From Nicotiana tabacum (lineage: Eukaryota; Streptophyta; Magnoliopsida; Solanales; Solanaceae), in contig NC_134081.1 of the NCBI RefSeq assembly GCF_000715075.1, positions 108,736,108-108,800,107 on the forward strand: DNA of 64,000 nucleotides. Reading direction: 5' to 3'. The translations under genes were made by a program, and so were the position numbers. How positions within the stretch are numbered: position 1 is the first letter of the stretch; each line of letters starts with the position of its first letter. Shown here piece after piece: positions 34,109-47,138 of the stretch. The notes below the pieces were generated by a model. That model worked only from the letters and a program-made list of their open reading frames with translations, was not told where the DNA came from and did not search any database.

Positions 34109-37100
34109 GATGTGTCAGTTTTATTTGATCCAGGCTCCACTTATTCCTATGTGTCCTATAATTTTGCTCTATATTTGGGAGTATCCCGTGATTCTTTGAG
34201 TTCTCCTGTTTATGTATCTACACCCGTGGGAGATTCTATTGTTGTTGACCATGTGTATCAGTCGTGTTTATTTGTTCTTAGTAGTTTTGAGACCAGAGCC
34301 GATTTATTATTGCTCAGCATGGTATACTTTGATATCATTTTGGGCATGGAGTGGATTTTGCCCCATTATGCTATTCTTGATTGTCACGCCAAAACCGTGA
34401 TGCTAGCTATGTTAGGATTACCTCGATTAGAGTGGAGAGGTACCTTAGAGTGTACTCCCAGCAAAGTTATTTTATTTCTTAAAGCTCAACGAATTGTTGA
34501 GAAGGGGTGTGATGTGTATCTAGCTTATGTGATAGATGTCAGTATTGATACCCCTACAGTTGAGTCAGTCCTAGTAGTAAGGGATTTTTCAGATGTATTT
34601 CCAGTCGATCTTCCGATCATGCCGCCAGATAGAGATATTGACTTTGGCATTGATTTGTTGCTGGGCACTCAGCCCATCTCTATTCCTCCATATCTTATGG
34701 CTCATCCTGAGTTGAAGGAGTTGAAGGAGCCGTTATAGGAGTTGCTTCATAATGGCTTCATTCGGCCCAGTGTGTCACATTGGGTGTGCTCCTGTCTTAT
34801 TTGTAAAGAAGAAGGATGGTTCTATACGGATGTGTGTTGATTACCGCCGGTTGAACAAAGTCACAGTGAAAAACATGTATCCATTGCCTCGTATTGATGA
34901 CCTATTTGATCATTTACAAGATGACAAAGTGTTTTCCAAGATTGACTTACATTCAGGCTACCATCAGTTGAATATTCAGGAGCCTGATATCCCGAAGACT
35001 GCTTTCAGGACTCGGTATGGTCACTACGAGTTCCTTGTGATGCCATTTAGGCTGACCAATGCCCCAACAATTTTTATGCACTTGATGCACAGTGTGTTCC
35101 AGCCCTATCTTGACTCATTCGTCATTGTGTTTATTGACTACATTCTGGTGTACTCCCGGACTCGGGAGGATCATGAGCAGTACCTGATGATTGTGCTTCA
35201 GACCCTAAGAGAAAAGAAGTTATATGCAAAATTTTCAAAGTGCGAGTTTTGGCTAGACTCAGTGGCATTCTTGGGTCATGTAGTATCGAGTGATGGGATC
35301 AAGGTGGATACGATGAAGGTGGAAGCAGTGCAGAGTTGGCCTAGATCGTCCTCAGGTACGGAGATCCGGAGATTTCTTGGTTTGGCTGGGTATTACCGTC
35401 GATTTGTAGAGGGTTTCTCATCTATTGCAGCACCTATGACCATGATGACTCAGAAGGGTGCTCCGTTCAGGTGGACAGAGGAGTGTGAAGAGATCTTTCA
35501 GAAGCTCAAGACAACTTTGACTACATCCCTAGTATTAGTATTGCCTACAGGTTCGAGGTCTTATACTGTATATTGTGATGCGTCGCGGATTGGTCTTGGC
35601 ACAGTGTTGATGCAGGACGGTAGGGTGATTTCCTACACATCAAGACAGCTGAAGGTGCATGAAAAGAACTATCCTGTCCACGACCTTGTGTTAACAGCTA
35701 TTGTTCATGCCTTGAAGATTTGGCAGCACTATTTGTACGGTGTCCCTTGTGAGATCTACAACGATCACCGGAGTTTGCAGTATCTGTTCAAATAGAAGGA
35801 TCTTAACTTGCGTCAACGGAGGTGGTTGGAGCTGCTTAAGGATTATGATATCACCATTTTGTACCATCCCGGGAAGGCCAATGTAGTAGCCGATGGCTTG
35901 AGTCGCCGGGCGGAGAATTTGGGGAGCTTAGCATATCTACCAGCAACAGAGAGGCCATTGGCGTTGGATGTTCAGGCCTTAGCCAACCAGTTTGTTAGAT
36001 TGGATATTTCGGAGTCGAGTCAAGTATCGTCTTGTGTGGTCTCTCGGTCTTCTATTTATGACTGTATCAGGGAACGTTAGTATGATGACCCCCATCTGCT
36101 TGTCCTTAAGGACACGGTTCAGCACAGTGATGCTACGGAGGTCACTATTGGAGATGATGGTGCACTGAGGATGCATGGCAGGCTATGTGTGCCCAATGTA
36201 GATGGTCTGCATGAGTTGATTCTCCAGGAGGCTCACAGTTCGCGGTACTCCATTCACCCGGGTGCCGCGGAGATGTATCAAGACTTGAGACAACATTTTT
36301 GGTGGAGGTGAATGAAGAAGGACATAGTGAAGTATGTAGCTCAGTATCTACATTGCCCGCAGGTGAAGTATGAGCATCAGCGGCCAGGCATATTGCTTTA
36401 GAAGTTAGAGATTCTAGAGTGGAAATGGGAGCATATCACTATGGATTTCGTTGTTGGGCTACCACGAACTCCGCGAAAGTTTGATGCAGTTTGGATGATT
36501 GTGGATAGACTGACCAAGTCAGCTCATTTCATTCCTATGATGACTACCTATTCTTCAGAGTAGTTGGCTCGAATTTATATTCGCGAGATTGTCAGACTTC
36601 ATGGCGTACCGATATCTATCATCTCTGATTGGGGTACGCAATTCACATCGCAGTTTTGGAGAGTCGTACAACATAAGTTGGGTACTCGGGTTGTGTTGAG
36701 CACAACATTTCACCCTCAGATGGACAGGCAGTCCAAGCGCACTATTCAGATACTAGAGGATATGCTCCGGCATGTATGATTGAGTTTGTGGGTTCTTGTG
36801 ATCAGTTCTTTCCACTTACGGAGTTTGCCTACAACAACAGTTATTGGTCGAGCATTCAGATGGAACCATATGAGGCTTTGTATGGTAGGCGGTGTCGGTC
36901 TCCAGTGGGTTAGTTCGAGCCATGTGAGGCTAGGCTATTTGGTACAGACTTGGTTCAGGATGCTTTGGAGAATGTTAAGGTGATTCAGTATCAACTTCGC
37001 ACAGCCCAGTCCAGACAGAAGAGTTATGCGGATCGGAAGGTTCGCGAGGTTGCATTCATGGTTGGAGAGTGGTTCTTGCTCCCGGTTTCGCCTATGAAGG

Positions 37101-37530
37101 GTGTCATAAGGTTTGGGAAGAAGGGAAAGCTGAGCCCAAGGTTTATTGGCCCGTTCGAGGTGTTGCGGCGAGTTTGGGAGGTTGCTTATGAGCTTGCCTT
37201 GCCTCCCAGTCTGCCAGGAGCTCATCTAGTATTCCACATTTTGATGCTCCGGAAGTATCACGACGATCCGTTTTATGTGTTGGATTTCAGCTCAGTCCAG
37301 TTGGACATGGATTTATCTTATATTGAGGAGTTGGTGGCTATTTTGAATAGGCAGGTTCGAAATCTGAGGTCATAGAACATTATTTCCGTAAAGGTTCAGT
37401 GGAGTGAGTGATCAGCCGGTTGAGGAGGCGACTAGGGAGACCGAGCATGCTAAGCATATCCGTTATCCTCATCTTTTCAACACTCCAAGTATGTTTCTAT
37501 ACTCGTTCGAGGACAAACGGTTGTTTTAAG
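34109..37530 (+). pseudogene. pol of a Tekay/Del-like chromovirus (protease, RT, RNase H, integrase)
   Basis: Plus-strand polyprotein relic. Protease (34112-34440) has the intact VLFDPGSTYSYV site. RT (34752-35480) shows [20 protein letters not shown], then YPLPRIDDL and [12 protein letters not shown]. Its catalytic box is [11 protein letters not shown], so the second aspartate of FIDD is tyrosine (TAC 35139). RNase H follows, with [16 protein letters not shown]. The integrase has a damaged zinc finger (YLHC), MDFVVGLP and SDWGTQF, but the catalytic glutamate is lysine (QSKRT, AAG 36735). A chromodomain-like tail (about 37395-37500) is frameshifted. Stops lie at 34736, 35793, 36078, 36309, 36399 and 36561, and a frameshift lies near 36775. 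The 5' end with gag is missing. It is dead, but closely resembles chromoviruses of Solanaceae. Confidence 0.9.
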
Positions 37531-37540
37531 ATGTGGAGGA
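37531..37540 (+). promoter_or_regulatory. Polypurine tract of the Tekay/Del-like element
   Basis: ATGTGGAGGA just before the LTR start TGTAATGACT. The imperfect hairpin CGTTCG-AGGA-CAAACG stands 11 nt upstream. Confidence 0.65.
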
Positions 37541-39607
37541 TGTAATGACTCGGTCGGTCGTTTTAGAGTAATAGCCCCGACCCCCCTTTTTACTGCTTCC
37601 CCCGTATCTTTTTCTGCTTATGTGACCTGTCGAGAGGTTTTGTTCGTGGTTTTAGAGTGTTTTGGGACACTTAGTCCCTAAAACAAAAGCTTATGTTCTA
37701 GGATTTTGACTGTAGTTAGAGCTGTGTGAAGACGACTCTGAAATGGAGTTTCGTCGATTCTGCTAGCTTTGTTGGGTGATTTTGGACTTAGGAGCGTGTC
37801 CGGATTGTGTTTTGGAGGTCCGTAGTTAAATTAGGCTTGAAATGGCGAAAGCTAAATTTTTGGGAAGTTTGACCGGGAGTGGACTTTTTGATATCGGGGT
37901 TGGATTCCGATTTCAAAAGTTGGAGTAGGTACGTAATATCAGTTATGACTTGTGTGAAAAATTTGAGGTCAATCGGACGTGGTTTGATAGGTTTCGATAT
38001 CGGTTATAGAAGTTTGAAGTTTCAAAGTTCATTAAGTTTGAATTGGAGGGTGATACGTCTTTTTAGCGCTGTTTGATGTGATTTGAGGGCTCGACTAAGT
38101 TCGTATGATGTTTTAGGACTTGTTGGTATGTTTGATTGAGGTCCTGGGGGCCTCGGGTATGTTTCAGATGCTTAACGGGTCTAAAAATTAGACTTGTGTA
38201 ACTGCTGAAGTTTTTCAACTTCTGGTATCATCGCACCTATAGTGGGGTTGGTCGCAGTTGCGGACACACATGGGCGAATCGAGAAGCACATAAGCGGAGT
38301 TGGGAGGTTTGGTCAGGGGTTGCAGGTGTGAGGAAAATGCCACATCTGCTATGCACGCAGATGCGCTAGAGGAACCGCATGGATGCTTAACGGGTCTAAA
38401 AATTAGACTTGTGTAACTGCTAAAGTTTTTCAACTTCTGGTATCATCGCACCTGCAGTGGGGTTGGTCACAGATGCGGACACGCATGGGCAAATCGAGAA
38501 GCACAGAAGCGGAGTTGGGAGGTTTGGTCAGGGGTCGCAGGTGCGAGGAAAATGCCACATCTGCGATGTCCGCAGATGCGCTAGAGGAACCGCATGCGCG
38601 GTGGAAGACCGCAAAAGCGGACCATTGTCCACAGGTGCGGCCACCTGATCGTAGAAGCGGTCCCAGATACCTTAATTCCTATCCGTACATGCGATGTAAT
38701 TTCTGCAGGTGCGGCGTCGCAGGTGTGACTGGAAGCCCGCATATGCGAAATCGCTGGGAAGAAAAGGACCAAGTTCGAGGGTTTTATCCCATTTTCAATT
38801 TTGGGACTTTGAGAGCTCCGATTAAGGCGATAATTCAAGAATTTTTCAGAGAGAGCTTTGGGATAATGATTCTTAATTCATTTATGGTTATATTTCACTA
38901 ATCTATAGTTGATTTCATCATCTAATTAAGGAATTTGGGGGAAAATGGGATAAGTTCTTCAACTAAGTTTTTGAGTTTTGATTGGGATTTTGATATCGAA
39001 TTTGGATAATTTTAGTACGAGTGAACTCGTGAGTGAATGGGTGTTCATATTTTATAACTTTTATCCAATTTCGAGTCGTGGGCCCGGGGAGGCTTTTTAG
39101 GGCAATTTTCAAATTTTTTGTTAAAGTCTTGATTTCATTAATTAGATTAGTATATTATAGTTGTATTTATGATATGTTATTATGTTTGGATAGATTTGGG
39201 CCATTCGAAGTTAGATAATCGAGGAAAAGGCATTCTTACGGATTGATTGAGCTTGGTTCGAGTTAAGTGGCTTGCCCTAACCTTGTGTGGGGGAAATTCC
39301 CTTAGGATTTGGTACTGTTGTGATATGTGAGCGGCGTGTACGCGGGGTGATGAGTGCGTACACGGGCTATTGTTGAAAAATCCATTTTTTACTGAGTAGT
39401 AACATGTTTCCATTCTTAATTGAGTTATACCAATATGTATAGTTATTCTGTTTAGTCTAATATCGCATGTCTACATGCTTTAACTGCTTATGTGAACTTT
39501 GTGCAGCACGCCTATTTGATTTCCTGCTTTTCCTTGTTCTTTATCAGTCTTAACTGTAGGATTCTTGTTGTTAACTGTTGTATTTATCGGTTTGAGTTGT
39601 GTGTTTA

Positions 39608-39780
39608 CTTTTGAGACTATGAGGCAGTTCCTCGGGAGTTCTCCCTGTATATTTACTTTTGAGACTACGAGGTGGTACCTCGGGAGTTCTCCCTGCACAT
39701 TTACTTTTGAGACTACAAGGCGGTACCTCGGGAGATCTCTTTGCTTAATTACTTTGGGACTACAAGACGTTATCTTGGGA
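39608..39780 (+). repeat. Short tandem repeat in the 3' LTR
   Basis: About four degenerate units of 50 bp with the shared words TTTGAGACTAC, GGTACCTCGGGAG and TCTCCCTG. It is a minisatellite inside the LTR; the open frame across it is not a gene. Confidence 0.7.
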
Positions 39781-40344
39781 GATCCCCTGTTGTTTACCCC
39801 TGTGTGTTGTACTGCTATTTTTGCTGTATTTTCCTTCTGTTAAATTCCAGTCTCTTTATATACTATTATATTCCCCCTGCTTTATTTATTATATACCAGT
39901 GGGCTTGACCTGATCTCGTCACTACTCGACTGAGGTTAGGCTTGGCAATTACTGGGTACCGTTGTGGTGTACTCATGCTACTCTCCTGCACATGTTTTGT
40001 GTACAGATCCAGGTGCTCATTATCAGCCACGTCATCAGTGAGCAGTGACAGTTGGAGACTTCAAGGTAGATCTGTCGTGTCCGCAGACCTCGAAGTCCCC
40101 CTCTATTCTCCCCAATGTCAATTATCTTATGTACTTCTTTTATTGGGCTCTGGTGTATAAAGATACTAGTTTCCTTCTGTAGCTTGTGACTTATAATGTT
40201 CCGGGATTTGGGAATACTGTGTATTTATAGAGCGTTGGTTATTGTACATGTCGAGCGGCATTGTTACCATCTATTTGGTTATATGTTGCAGTTTGTTGTT
40301 AAAATTTACTTCCATTTTTGTTATTTCTGCAATTTGATAAGCTT

Positions 40345-40364
40345 ACCTAGTCGTAGAGACTAGG
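40345..40364 (+). repeat. Conserved hairpin near the LTR 3' end
   Basis: ACCTAGTC-gtaga-GACTAGGT wait-free perfect 8-bp stem with a 4- to 5-nt loop, ending 42 nt before the LTR end, followed by a second small palindrome CGTCACGACG (40368-40377). Equivalents: 2106-2126, 23368-23388, 27378-27398. Confidence 0.7.
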
Positions 40365-40408
40365 TGTCGTCACGACGTTTTTCGGAGGGAGTTTTGGGTC
40401 GTGACACT

Positions 40409-43365
40409 CCACTATAATGACCACCATATGGTGAAGAATGACAAGCCCCAAGAATTTCACCTTTCTCTTCTTCCGATACACATCTTCTAATCATCCCATC
40501 CGTACAAATCCAGAAAAGGTATATTCTATCCCAATAATATTCTTGACAATCCCGTTTGCACTTCTTCATTTGGTTTGAAGAGAACTCATCCGGGACGATT
40601 CCACATACAAGGAACTTTGCTAGATCCGCGAACCATGGCACCTCTTTCATTGAAATAACCAAGATTTGCTCATCGTGGGAGGAGTCATTAATTTCAAGGC
40701 CATCATGCGGCCTCCCCTCCTCCTCCAAACGAGATAAGTGGTCCGCCACTTGGTTTTCACTCCCTTTTCTATCTTGGTTATCAATATCAAACTCTTGCAA
40801 TAAAAGCACCCATCTCAACAACCGAGCTTTGGAATCTTTCTTGCTCATAAGATAACGAAGTGCTGCATGATCTGTGTGGACAATGATCTTTGCACCCATC
40901 AAGTACGGGCAGAACTTCTAAATTGCAAACACAATGGAAAAGAGCTCTTTCTCCGTAACTGTGTAGTTTACTTGAGCACTTTTTGTATTCTTACTAGCAT
41001 AGTAGATCGGGTGAAAAGTCCTATTGATACGTTTTCCCAAAACAGCCCCAACCGCTACGTCACTTGCATCACACATGAGTTCAAAAGGGATATTCCAATT
41101 TGGAGTGGTGATGATGGGAGTAGTTGTCAACTTGAACTTTAACAATTCAAAAGCTCTCATGCAATCATCATCGAAGTTGAACTTAGCATCATTCTCAAGA
41201 AGCCTATGCAACGAGTTCACCACCATAGAGAAATCTTTGATGAAACGCCAGTAAAACCCCGCATGGCATAAGAAACTCCGCATACCCTACACTGAAGATG
41301 GAGGTGAAAGTTTAGAAATCACTCCAATCTTTGCCTTGTCAACTTCAATTCCATTCTTTAAGATTTTATGGCCAAGGACAATGCCTTCCTCGACCATGAA
41401 ATGACACTTCTCCTAATTGAGCACCAAATTTGTTTCTTTACATCTTCCCAACACTTTATCCAAGTTTTCAAGATAATCCCAACACTTCGAGGTAGTCCGC
41501 CACCATGTCCGTGAAGATAGCCATCATACACCTTTGAAAAGTCGCCGGTGCATTGTACAAAACAAATGGCATCCGCTTGAAGGCGAAAGTACCATAAGGA
41601 CATGTAAAGGTTATTTTCTTTTGATCCTCCAGAGCAATAAGAATTTGGTTGTATCCCGAATATCCATCAAGAAAGCAATAGAAAGCACATCCGGCCAATC
41701 TATCAAGCATTTGATCTAAGAAAGGAAGTGAAAAATGATCCTTTCTTGTGACTTTGTTGAGCTTGCGATAGTCCATACACACCCTCCATCCAGTCACTGT
41801 TCTTGTAGGAATCAGCTCATTGTTGTCATTGGTGACCACCGTCATGCCCCCTTCTTCGGGACATATTGAACCGTAGAAGTCCACGAACTATCGGAGGAGG
41901 GGTAGACAACCCCAGCATCCAACCACTTGATAATCTCCTTTTTGAAAACTTCTTGCATAGCCTCATTGAGTCTCCTTTGATGTTCAATAGATGGCTTGGC
42001 ACCTTTCTCCAATTTGATCTTATGCATGCAAAAGGCGGGCCTTATTTCTCAAATATCCTCCAATGTACACCCAATAGCCTTCTTCCTCTTTTGTAGCACC
42101 GCCAATGTAGAATCTACCTGCACGTTAGTCAAACAAGAGGAAAGAATAATCGATAAAGTAGAGCAAGGGCCAATAAATTCATACCTAAGATGTGGAGGCA
42201 ATGTCTTCAACTCAAAGGTAGGAGGCTATTCAATGGAAGGCTTTGTTGGAGGAGTTGTCCTATTTTCAAGATCCAAAGATAATTTCTGGGGTGCATAATT
42301 GTATGACCCCATTCCTTGCAAAGAGTTCACACATTCCATGAAGTTATCCATCTCGTCATCATCAAAGTTGAGCAAGACAACCTCCAACATATCACCAACA
42401 TTGATCATAGCACTTGTGTCATCAACAGTAACATCGCTCACCAAGTCCACAAAAGAGCACACCTCATTGCTATTTGGTTGCCGCATGGACTTACACACAT
42501 GGAACACCACTTTTTCATCACCAACCTGGAAAGTGAGTTCTCCGGCTTCAACATCACAAAGAGCCTTCCTCGTATCAAGGAAAGGTCTTCCAAGAATAAT
42601 CGGCAGCTCATTATCAACTTCACAATCTAGAATGACAAAATTCGCTGGAAGAATGAATTTATCTACACGAACCAATGCATCTTCAATCACTCCCAAAAGT
42701 CTGTTCATAGTACGATCGGCCATTTGCAATCTCATAGAGGTGGGTCTTGGTTACCCAATTCCCAAGGTCTTGAAAATCGAATAGGGCATCAAATTGATAC
42801 TCGCCCCAAGATCACAAAGAGCTTTAGAAAACCCGGCACTTCCAATTGTACAAGGAATCGTGAAAGCACCGGGATCCTCTAACTTAGGAGCCATTGAATG
42901 CACAATTGCACTCACTTGATGAGTGACTTTGATAGTTTCAAAATTCATTGACCGCTTCTTTGTCACGAGGTCCTTCATAAACTTTGCATAACTAGGCATT
43001 TGCTCCAAAGCTTCAACTAATGGCACATTGATTGAGAGACTCTTCATCATTTGAGCGAACTTCTTGAATTGATTCTCGCCATTTTGCTTGACCAGTCTTT
43101 GAGGGTATGAAGGTGGAGTCTTGGGCAATGGTGCCTTAGCCTTTTGCACTACCGGCTCCGGTATGTAAATAATGTAATCCCTAGAAGGGTTCACCTCCTC
43201 TTGAGTCTCTTCCACACTATCATCAATATCAATCCGAACTTCGTTGCACCACATTGTTCGGGACATTTTCTTCTTGTACCACTTGCTCATCATCCACAAG
43301 TTGCTTTTGACTTGAGGTGGGTGCATTTCCACCTCTTCCACTTCTTGTAGTAACGGCCATGGCAT
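40409..43365 (-). pseudogene. Athila-like protease, RT, RNase H and integrase start
   Basis: Minus-strand pol relic. The protease region (43365-42226) contains LCDLGASINLMPYSIFKTLG, the Athila-type DLG site, and ELPIILGRPFLDT. RT follows (42027-41468), with GWRVCMDYRKLNKVTRKDHF and DGYSGYNQI, but sequence breaks off at ADYLEV. A deletion near 41478 removes the FMDD catalytic box and the frame changes. RNase H (41283-40700) has FELMCDASDVAVGAVLG and [17 protein letters not shown] words. The integrase zinc-binding start ([12 protein letters not shown]) ends at 40409, where the Tekay-type LTR interrupts it. Further stops separate the frames, including IG*PRPTS and EDI*EIRP. It cannot be active. 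Confidence 0.85.
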
Positions 43366-43369
43366 GTCT

Positions 43370-44929
43370 CGTATTGTTTACACCCTTTGGGTTTACTACC
43401 GTGTCACTTGGCAGTGTCCCCTTAGGACGAGAATTTAGAGCTTGAGAGATTTACCCCATTTGAACTTCTAAGTTGCTGATCGTTGTGTTGTGTGAGGCAA
43501 GTTGGGCATCCGAATTGGCATTCTTTTCCATCATTTGTTTGAACATGTTTTTAATACGCCTCATCTCATTATTTGAAGAACTTGGACCATGAGAAGGATA
43601 AGGAGTCGGGTTGCTCGGTTATTGATATATCGAGGGCCTTTGAAAACCCGAACCCGATTTCCTTGATTATTGTTCCATCCGCCTTGATTGTTACCCCCCT
43701 CCAATTTCCTTGATTATGGCCACTCCAATTTTCTTGATTGTTGCCATCACTCCTATTTCCTTAGTTGTTAGAATTCCAATTGCCTTGATTGTTTTAAGGT
43801 CGCCATTGTTGTTGGTTTAAGCCTTGGAAGTTGTTTCGTTGCCCTTGGAAGTTGTTCACATATTGCACCTCATCTTCTTGTTCATTTTAAGAATCATCTT
43901 GATCAAAACCACAATCTTCTTGCACATAATTCTCCACTCGATGTTGCACTTGTGGACCCTTGGTCTTTCTTCTGTTCACCATCATATTCACTCCCTCCAT
44001 GGTATTGACTTTCTTAGAATTTTGCACTTGTTGAAGTTGAGCCTTTGCTAATTGATTCATGGTGGTACTCAATTCGGCAATGGCTTGCCCATGGTCAAGC
44101 AACTCATTGTGAAGGTGGATCCCGTTCGAATCACCTTCTGGAATATTAGCCCGGGATTTCCACGCTGATGATGTTTCCGCCATTTCCTCTAAAATCTAAC
44201 ACGCCTCCACATAAGGCTTAGTCATGAAGTTCCCACTGGCAAATTTATTCACTACACATTAGTTGGTTGTATTAATCCCACGATAGAAAGTTCGTTGAAT
44301 CATATTCTCCGTCATATCGTTGTTGGGACATTCCTTAACCATTGTTCTACAACGTTCCCATATCTCATGTAGTGGTTCATTTGGCTCTTGCTTGAATGCT
44401 AAAATCTCATCCCGAAGTGTAGCCATGTGCCCTGGAGAGAAGAACTTAGAAATAAACTTTTTCGCCAACTCATCCCAAGTGTGAATGGAATGGTTCGGCA
44501 AATGTTCCAATAAATCTAAAGCTTTCCCTCATAGAGAGAAGGGAAAAAGCCATAACCTCAATACATCCTCTGAGACATTTGTTTGCTTGCTCCCCCAACA
44601 AGTGTCCATAAACCCCTTCAAATGTTTGTATGCATTTTGACTTGGAGCACCGGTGAAGAACCTCGTTGCTCTAGCAAAGTGAGCATCACATAGGTGATTT
44701 GAAAGTTGCCCGCCCTAATACGGGGAGGGACTATTGCACTAGCATATCCTTCATTAGGTAACACCTTGTGTGAAGCCGCTCGTGGTGGAGGTGGAGGTGG
44801 ACTGGGGACATTTTCATGAGGCACTTGGCCTCTTCTATTGGCTTGAGCTTCAACAGGAACCTCATCAACTTGGTCATTCTCGATGTTCACATCCCCCAAA
44901 GGCAAATTTTCGAGCTCATTATTCGCCAT
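43370..44929 (-). pseudogene. Athila-like gag
   Basis: Minus-strand gag relic with start at 44929 (MANNELENLPLGDVN), a proline run and then a frame change. The capsid core is at 44510-44259: LPNHSIHTWDELAKKFISKF, FSPGHMATLRDEI, FKQEPNEPLHEIWERCR and MIQRTFYRGI, the Retrotrans_gag pattern of Athila. A C-terminal region (44183-43887) has SAWKSRANIPE and a glutamine-rich helix. The following 43620-43870 stretch is rich in Asn and Gly codons, typical of the tail of this gag. No zinc knuckle is seen, as is usual for Athila. Several stops and shifts. Confidence 0.8.
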
Positions 44930-45026
44930 GGTTGTACCTACGATTTCTCAAACAAGTTAGTAACACGGAACAAAAAGAAGATATTCCAAAAACACACCTA
45001 AATATATAACTAACACTATTTTTAAC

Positions 45027-45044
45027 TCACCGGCAATGGCGCCA
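45027..45044 (-). promoter_or_regulatory. Primer binding site (tRNA-Asp) of the Athila-like element
   Basis: The minus strand reads TGGCGCCATTGCCGGTGA, two mismatches from the complement of the plant tRNA-Asp 3' end (TGGCGCCGTTGCCGGGGA). It sits 5 nt from the LTR remnant. Confidence 0.8.
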
Positions 45045-45049
45045 AAAAA

Positions 45050-45117
45050 TGATCACGTCCAAAGCACACCTCAATAGAGATATGAAACGGTCGTATGCAA
45101 TAATAAATATCCAACTA
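45050..45117 (-). repeat. Truncated 5' LTR remnant of the Athila-like element
   Basis: tgatcacgtccaaagcacac and the next 48 bp match the first 67 bp of the LTR at 15421. Similarity stops after 'ccaacta'. The rest of the 5' LTR and the right part of the interrupted Helitron are gone, so a deletion removed both. Confidence 0.8.
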
Positions 45118-46539
45118 TAATAATATTGGCTCACCTTTTCTAAATAAATTTGGATACTATAATACATACCCAAATTAAATTAGTAATAGGACAATATAAT
45201 ACATTTTCAAATTAAATTAGTAATAGAAAAGTTTTAAGAAATATATCCTAAAAGCAATTAGTATTACATGACTAAAAATATGTTTCTATCTCGAAAGTAA
45301 TTATATTAATACAATACCTAACGTGTTCCTAGATGTTTTATATTTACATACTAACATATTATGTAGGATTCCTAATATGTAGTATTAAGTCCTAAAACTA
45401 ATAGTATTACAAGGCTAATGTCTAGAATTCCGATTATGTCATTTAATTGTAAGTTATTATGTTTAATATTATAAGGTTATTTTTGTAAAGCAACATTGTA
45501 TTCATGATTTTATAATAATATAGACTAGTATTAATAATATTTTTTGTATTTGCTTATTTTTTGGTGTATATTATTACTTGTTTACCCGTAAAACAGTATA
45601 GTTGAATTTGTAACGTGATTTATAGATACGTGAATTAATTTGATCCAGAAATATGAAATAAACAAGAACATAAATAAGATTATGAAATAAATTTAAAGGA
45701 AATACAAGTCCGATTATGAACTTAGTCTCTCTCGTAACAGAAGCAAGAACAATCTTAGGAATAAAGATAAATAATAGTCTTATAAGATGAGAGATGATTT
45801 AAGCTTTTGCGTACATAATGGTTCCTCCCCGATAATGGATATTAATTCTCCTATTTATAATTCTAATCAGGGAGATAAGATCCCCAAATCAAGATCCTCT
45901 TGAATGAGAATAAAACCGTAATTGATGGTTGTATAACGGTTGACTATAAATACAGATATCCCCTGTAACGGTTGATCATTGAATGTTATCAAATATCAAT
46001 TCTTCTTCGGGAACTTTACATAACTATTATATTTTAAAATATATATTCTAAATTTTTAGCATGAATTCTGGTATTACAGTTGTGGCAGGAAGATATTTAT
46101 ATTTATAGCATACATTTCCATTCAAATAGGATATTAATTATTAATTTATAAAAATAAGCAAACTGAATGAAAAGTGAATAAATCCTTTGTACAAAAATCA
46201 CGCCTTTTTGTTCTCTTCATCTATTAGTTTTCCCTTTTTTTTTCCTCTTTCTTCAACCTTCCTTTTTTTTTTTTACATTTTTTCCCCTTCTTAATTTTGT
46301 TTTCCGAAGCCAAAAGATCTTCTAAATTTGTCCCGTTCGTTTATTTTCTTAATTGACTTTTCTAAAGTTTTTCTTTTTCTTCTTTCTTCCTTTTCAAAAA
46401 TTATAGCTCTTGCTTTTGATATTATTATACTGGGTTTGTTGTTGTTGTTGTTGTTGCTGCTTTTGATATTAATTTACGTCAATATATACAAAAGGTATAC
46501 ATAGAAAATACACCTTGAATTAATATATAAAAAATATAC

Positions 46540-46571
<32 letters not shown>

Positions 46572-46728
46572 TACATCTTATATTAGAGATGACGTATATG
46601 TATACAAAACGTATACATAAAAATATATCATGAATTAAGATTGCACTTGGCATACAAAATATACATCTTAAATTAAGATGGCACTACATATTAAAATACG
46701 CAAAAATATATACATAAAAAATTAAAGT
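45118..46728. other. Intergenic AT-rich DNA, no gene seen
   Basis: No reading frame with a recognisable domain. It contains a (TA)n run at about 46542-46565. The stretch 46421-46458 ('tactgggtttgttgttg') resembles the 3' tail of the SINE family seen at 18.7 kb. Confidence 0.5.
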
Positions 46729-47138
46729 GGCACTTGATATTGTTGGTATATTTACGAAATAATTCTGGTATATTTCATACTTGATCAGCAATATCTAGAA
46801 AAAGTAGTAGTATGGACCTTCTTCGGAATTATGTGGCTTTGGGCTTCACATAGCGGCAGTTATACCTATGCTAAAACGTGGCAGAGATCGGAAAATCAGA
46901 TATAGCACGCGTCGAAAAAGACAAAAAATATTATTTCCAAAATACCCTTACTACACCAAGCTCCTCTCCTTACCGCTTCTACAATAGTAGTAATAAATGA
47001 CTATATAATGGTATAATATATAAGCATCGGCACTTGATATTGTTGATAGATTTACGAAATAATTCTGGTATATTTCATACTTGATTAGCAATATCTAGTT
47101 ATATAAATGACAATATTATGGTATAATATATATGCATC
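46729..47138. repeat. Pair of direct repeats (70 bp and 36 bp modules)
   Basis: 46729-46798 and 47029-47098 agree except for about four bases ('ggcacttgatattgttg ... agcaatatctag'). A second module, 'ataaatgac..tat.atggtataatatat', occurs at 46993-47028 and 47103-47138. The modules alternate, which suggests tandem duplication followed by loss. No function is evident. Confidence 0.7.

Larger units (their letters stand above)
37541..40406 (+). repeat. 3' LTR of the Tekay/Del-like element (2,866 bp)
   Basis: Starts TGTAATGACTCGG and ends GGTCGTGACA. It is the only complete-looking LTR of this family here and serves as the guide for the deleted ones. A CG-rich word cluster with an internal duplication lies at 38210-38765. 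Three to four units of 'tttgagactacgaggtggtacctcgggag' type lie at 39608-39780. The terminal hairpin is at 40345-40364. The right flank ctcca continues into the Athila integrase zinc-finger region; the left flank is lost. Confidence 0.8.

Noticed and set aside
40409..40413. Target duplication for a complete element from 21763 to 40406
   Set aside because: The flank after 40406 is ctcca, not ttata, so the two LTR ends belong to different insertion events.
42299..42784. 161-codon plus-strand frame and neighbours over the Athila pol
   Set aside because: Shadow of the minus-strand protease region, which has recognisable motifs.
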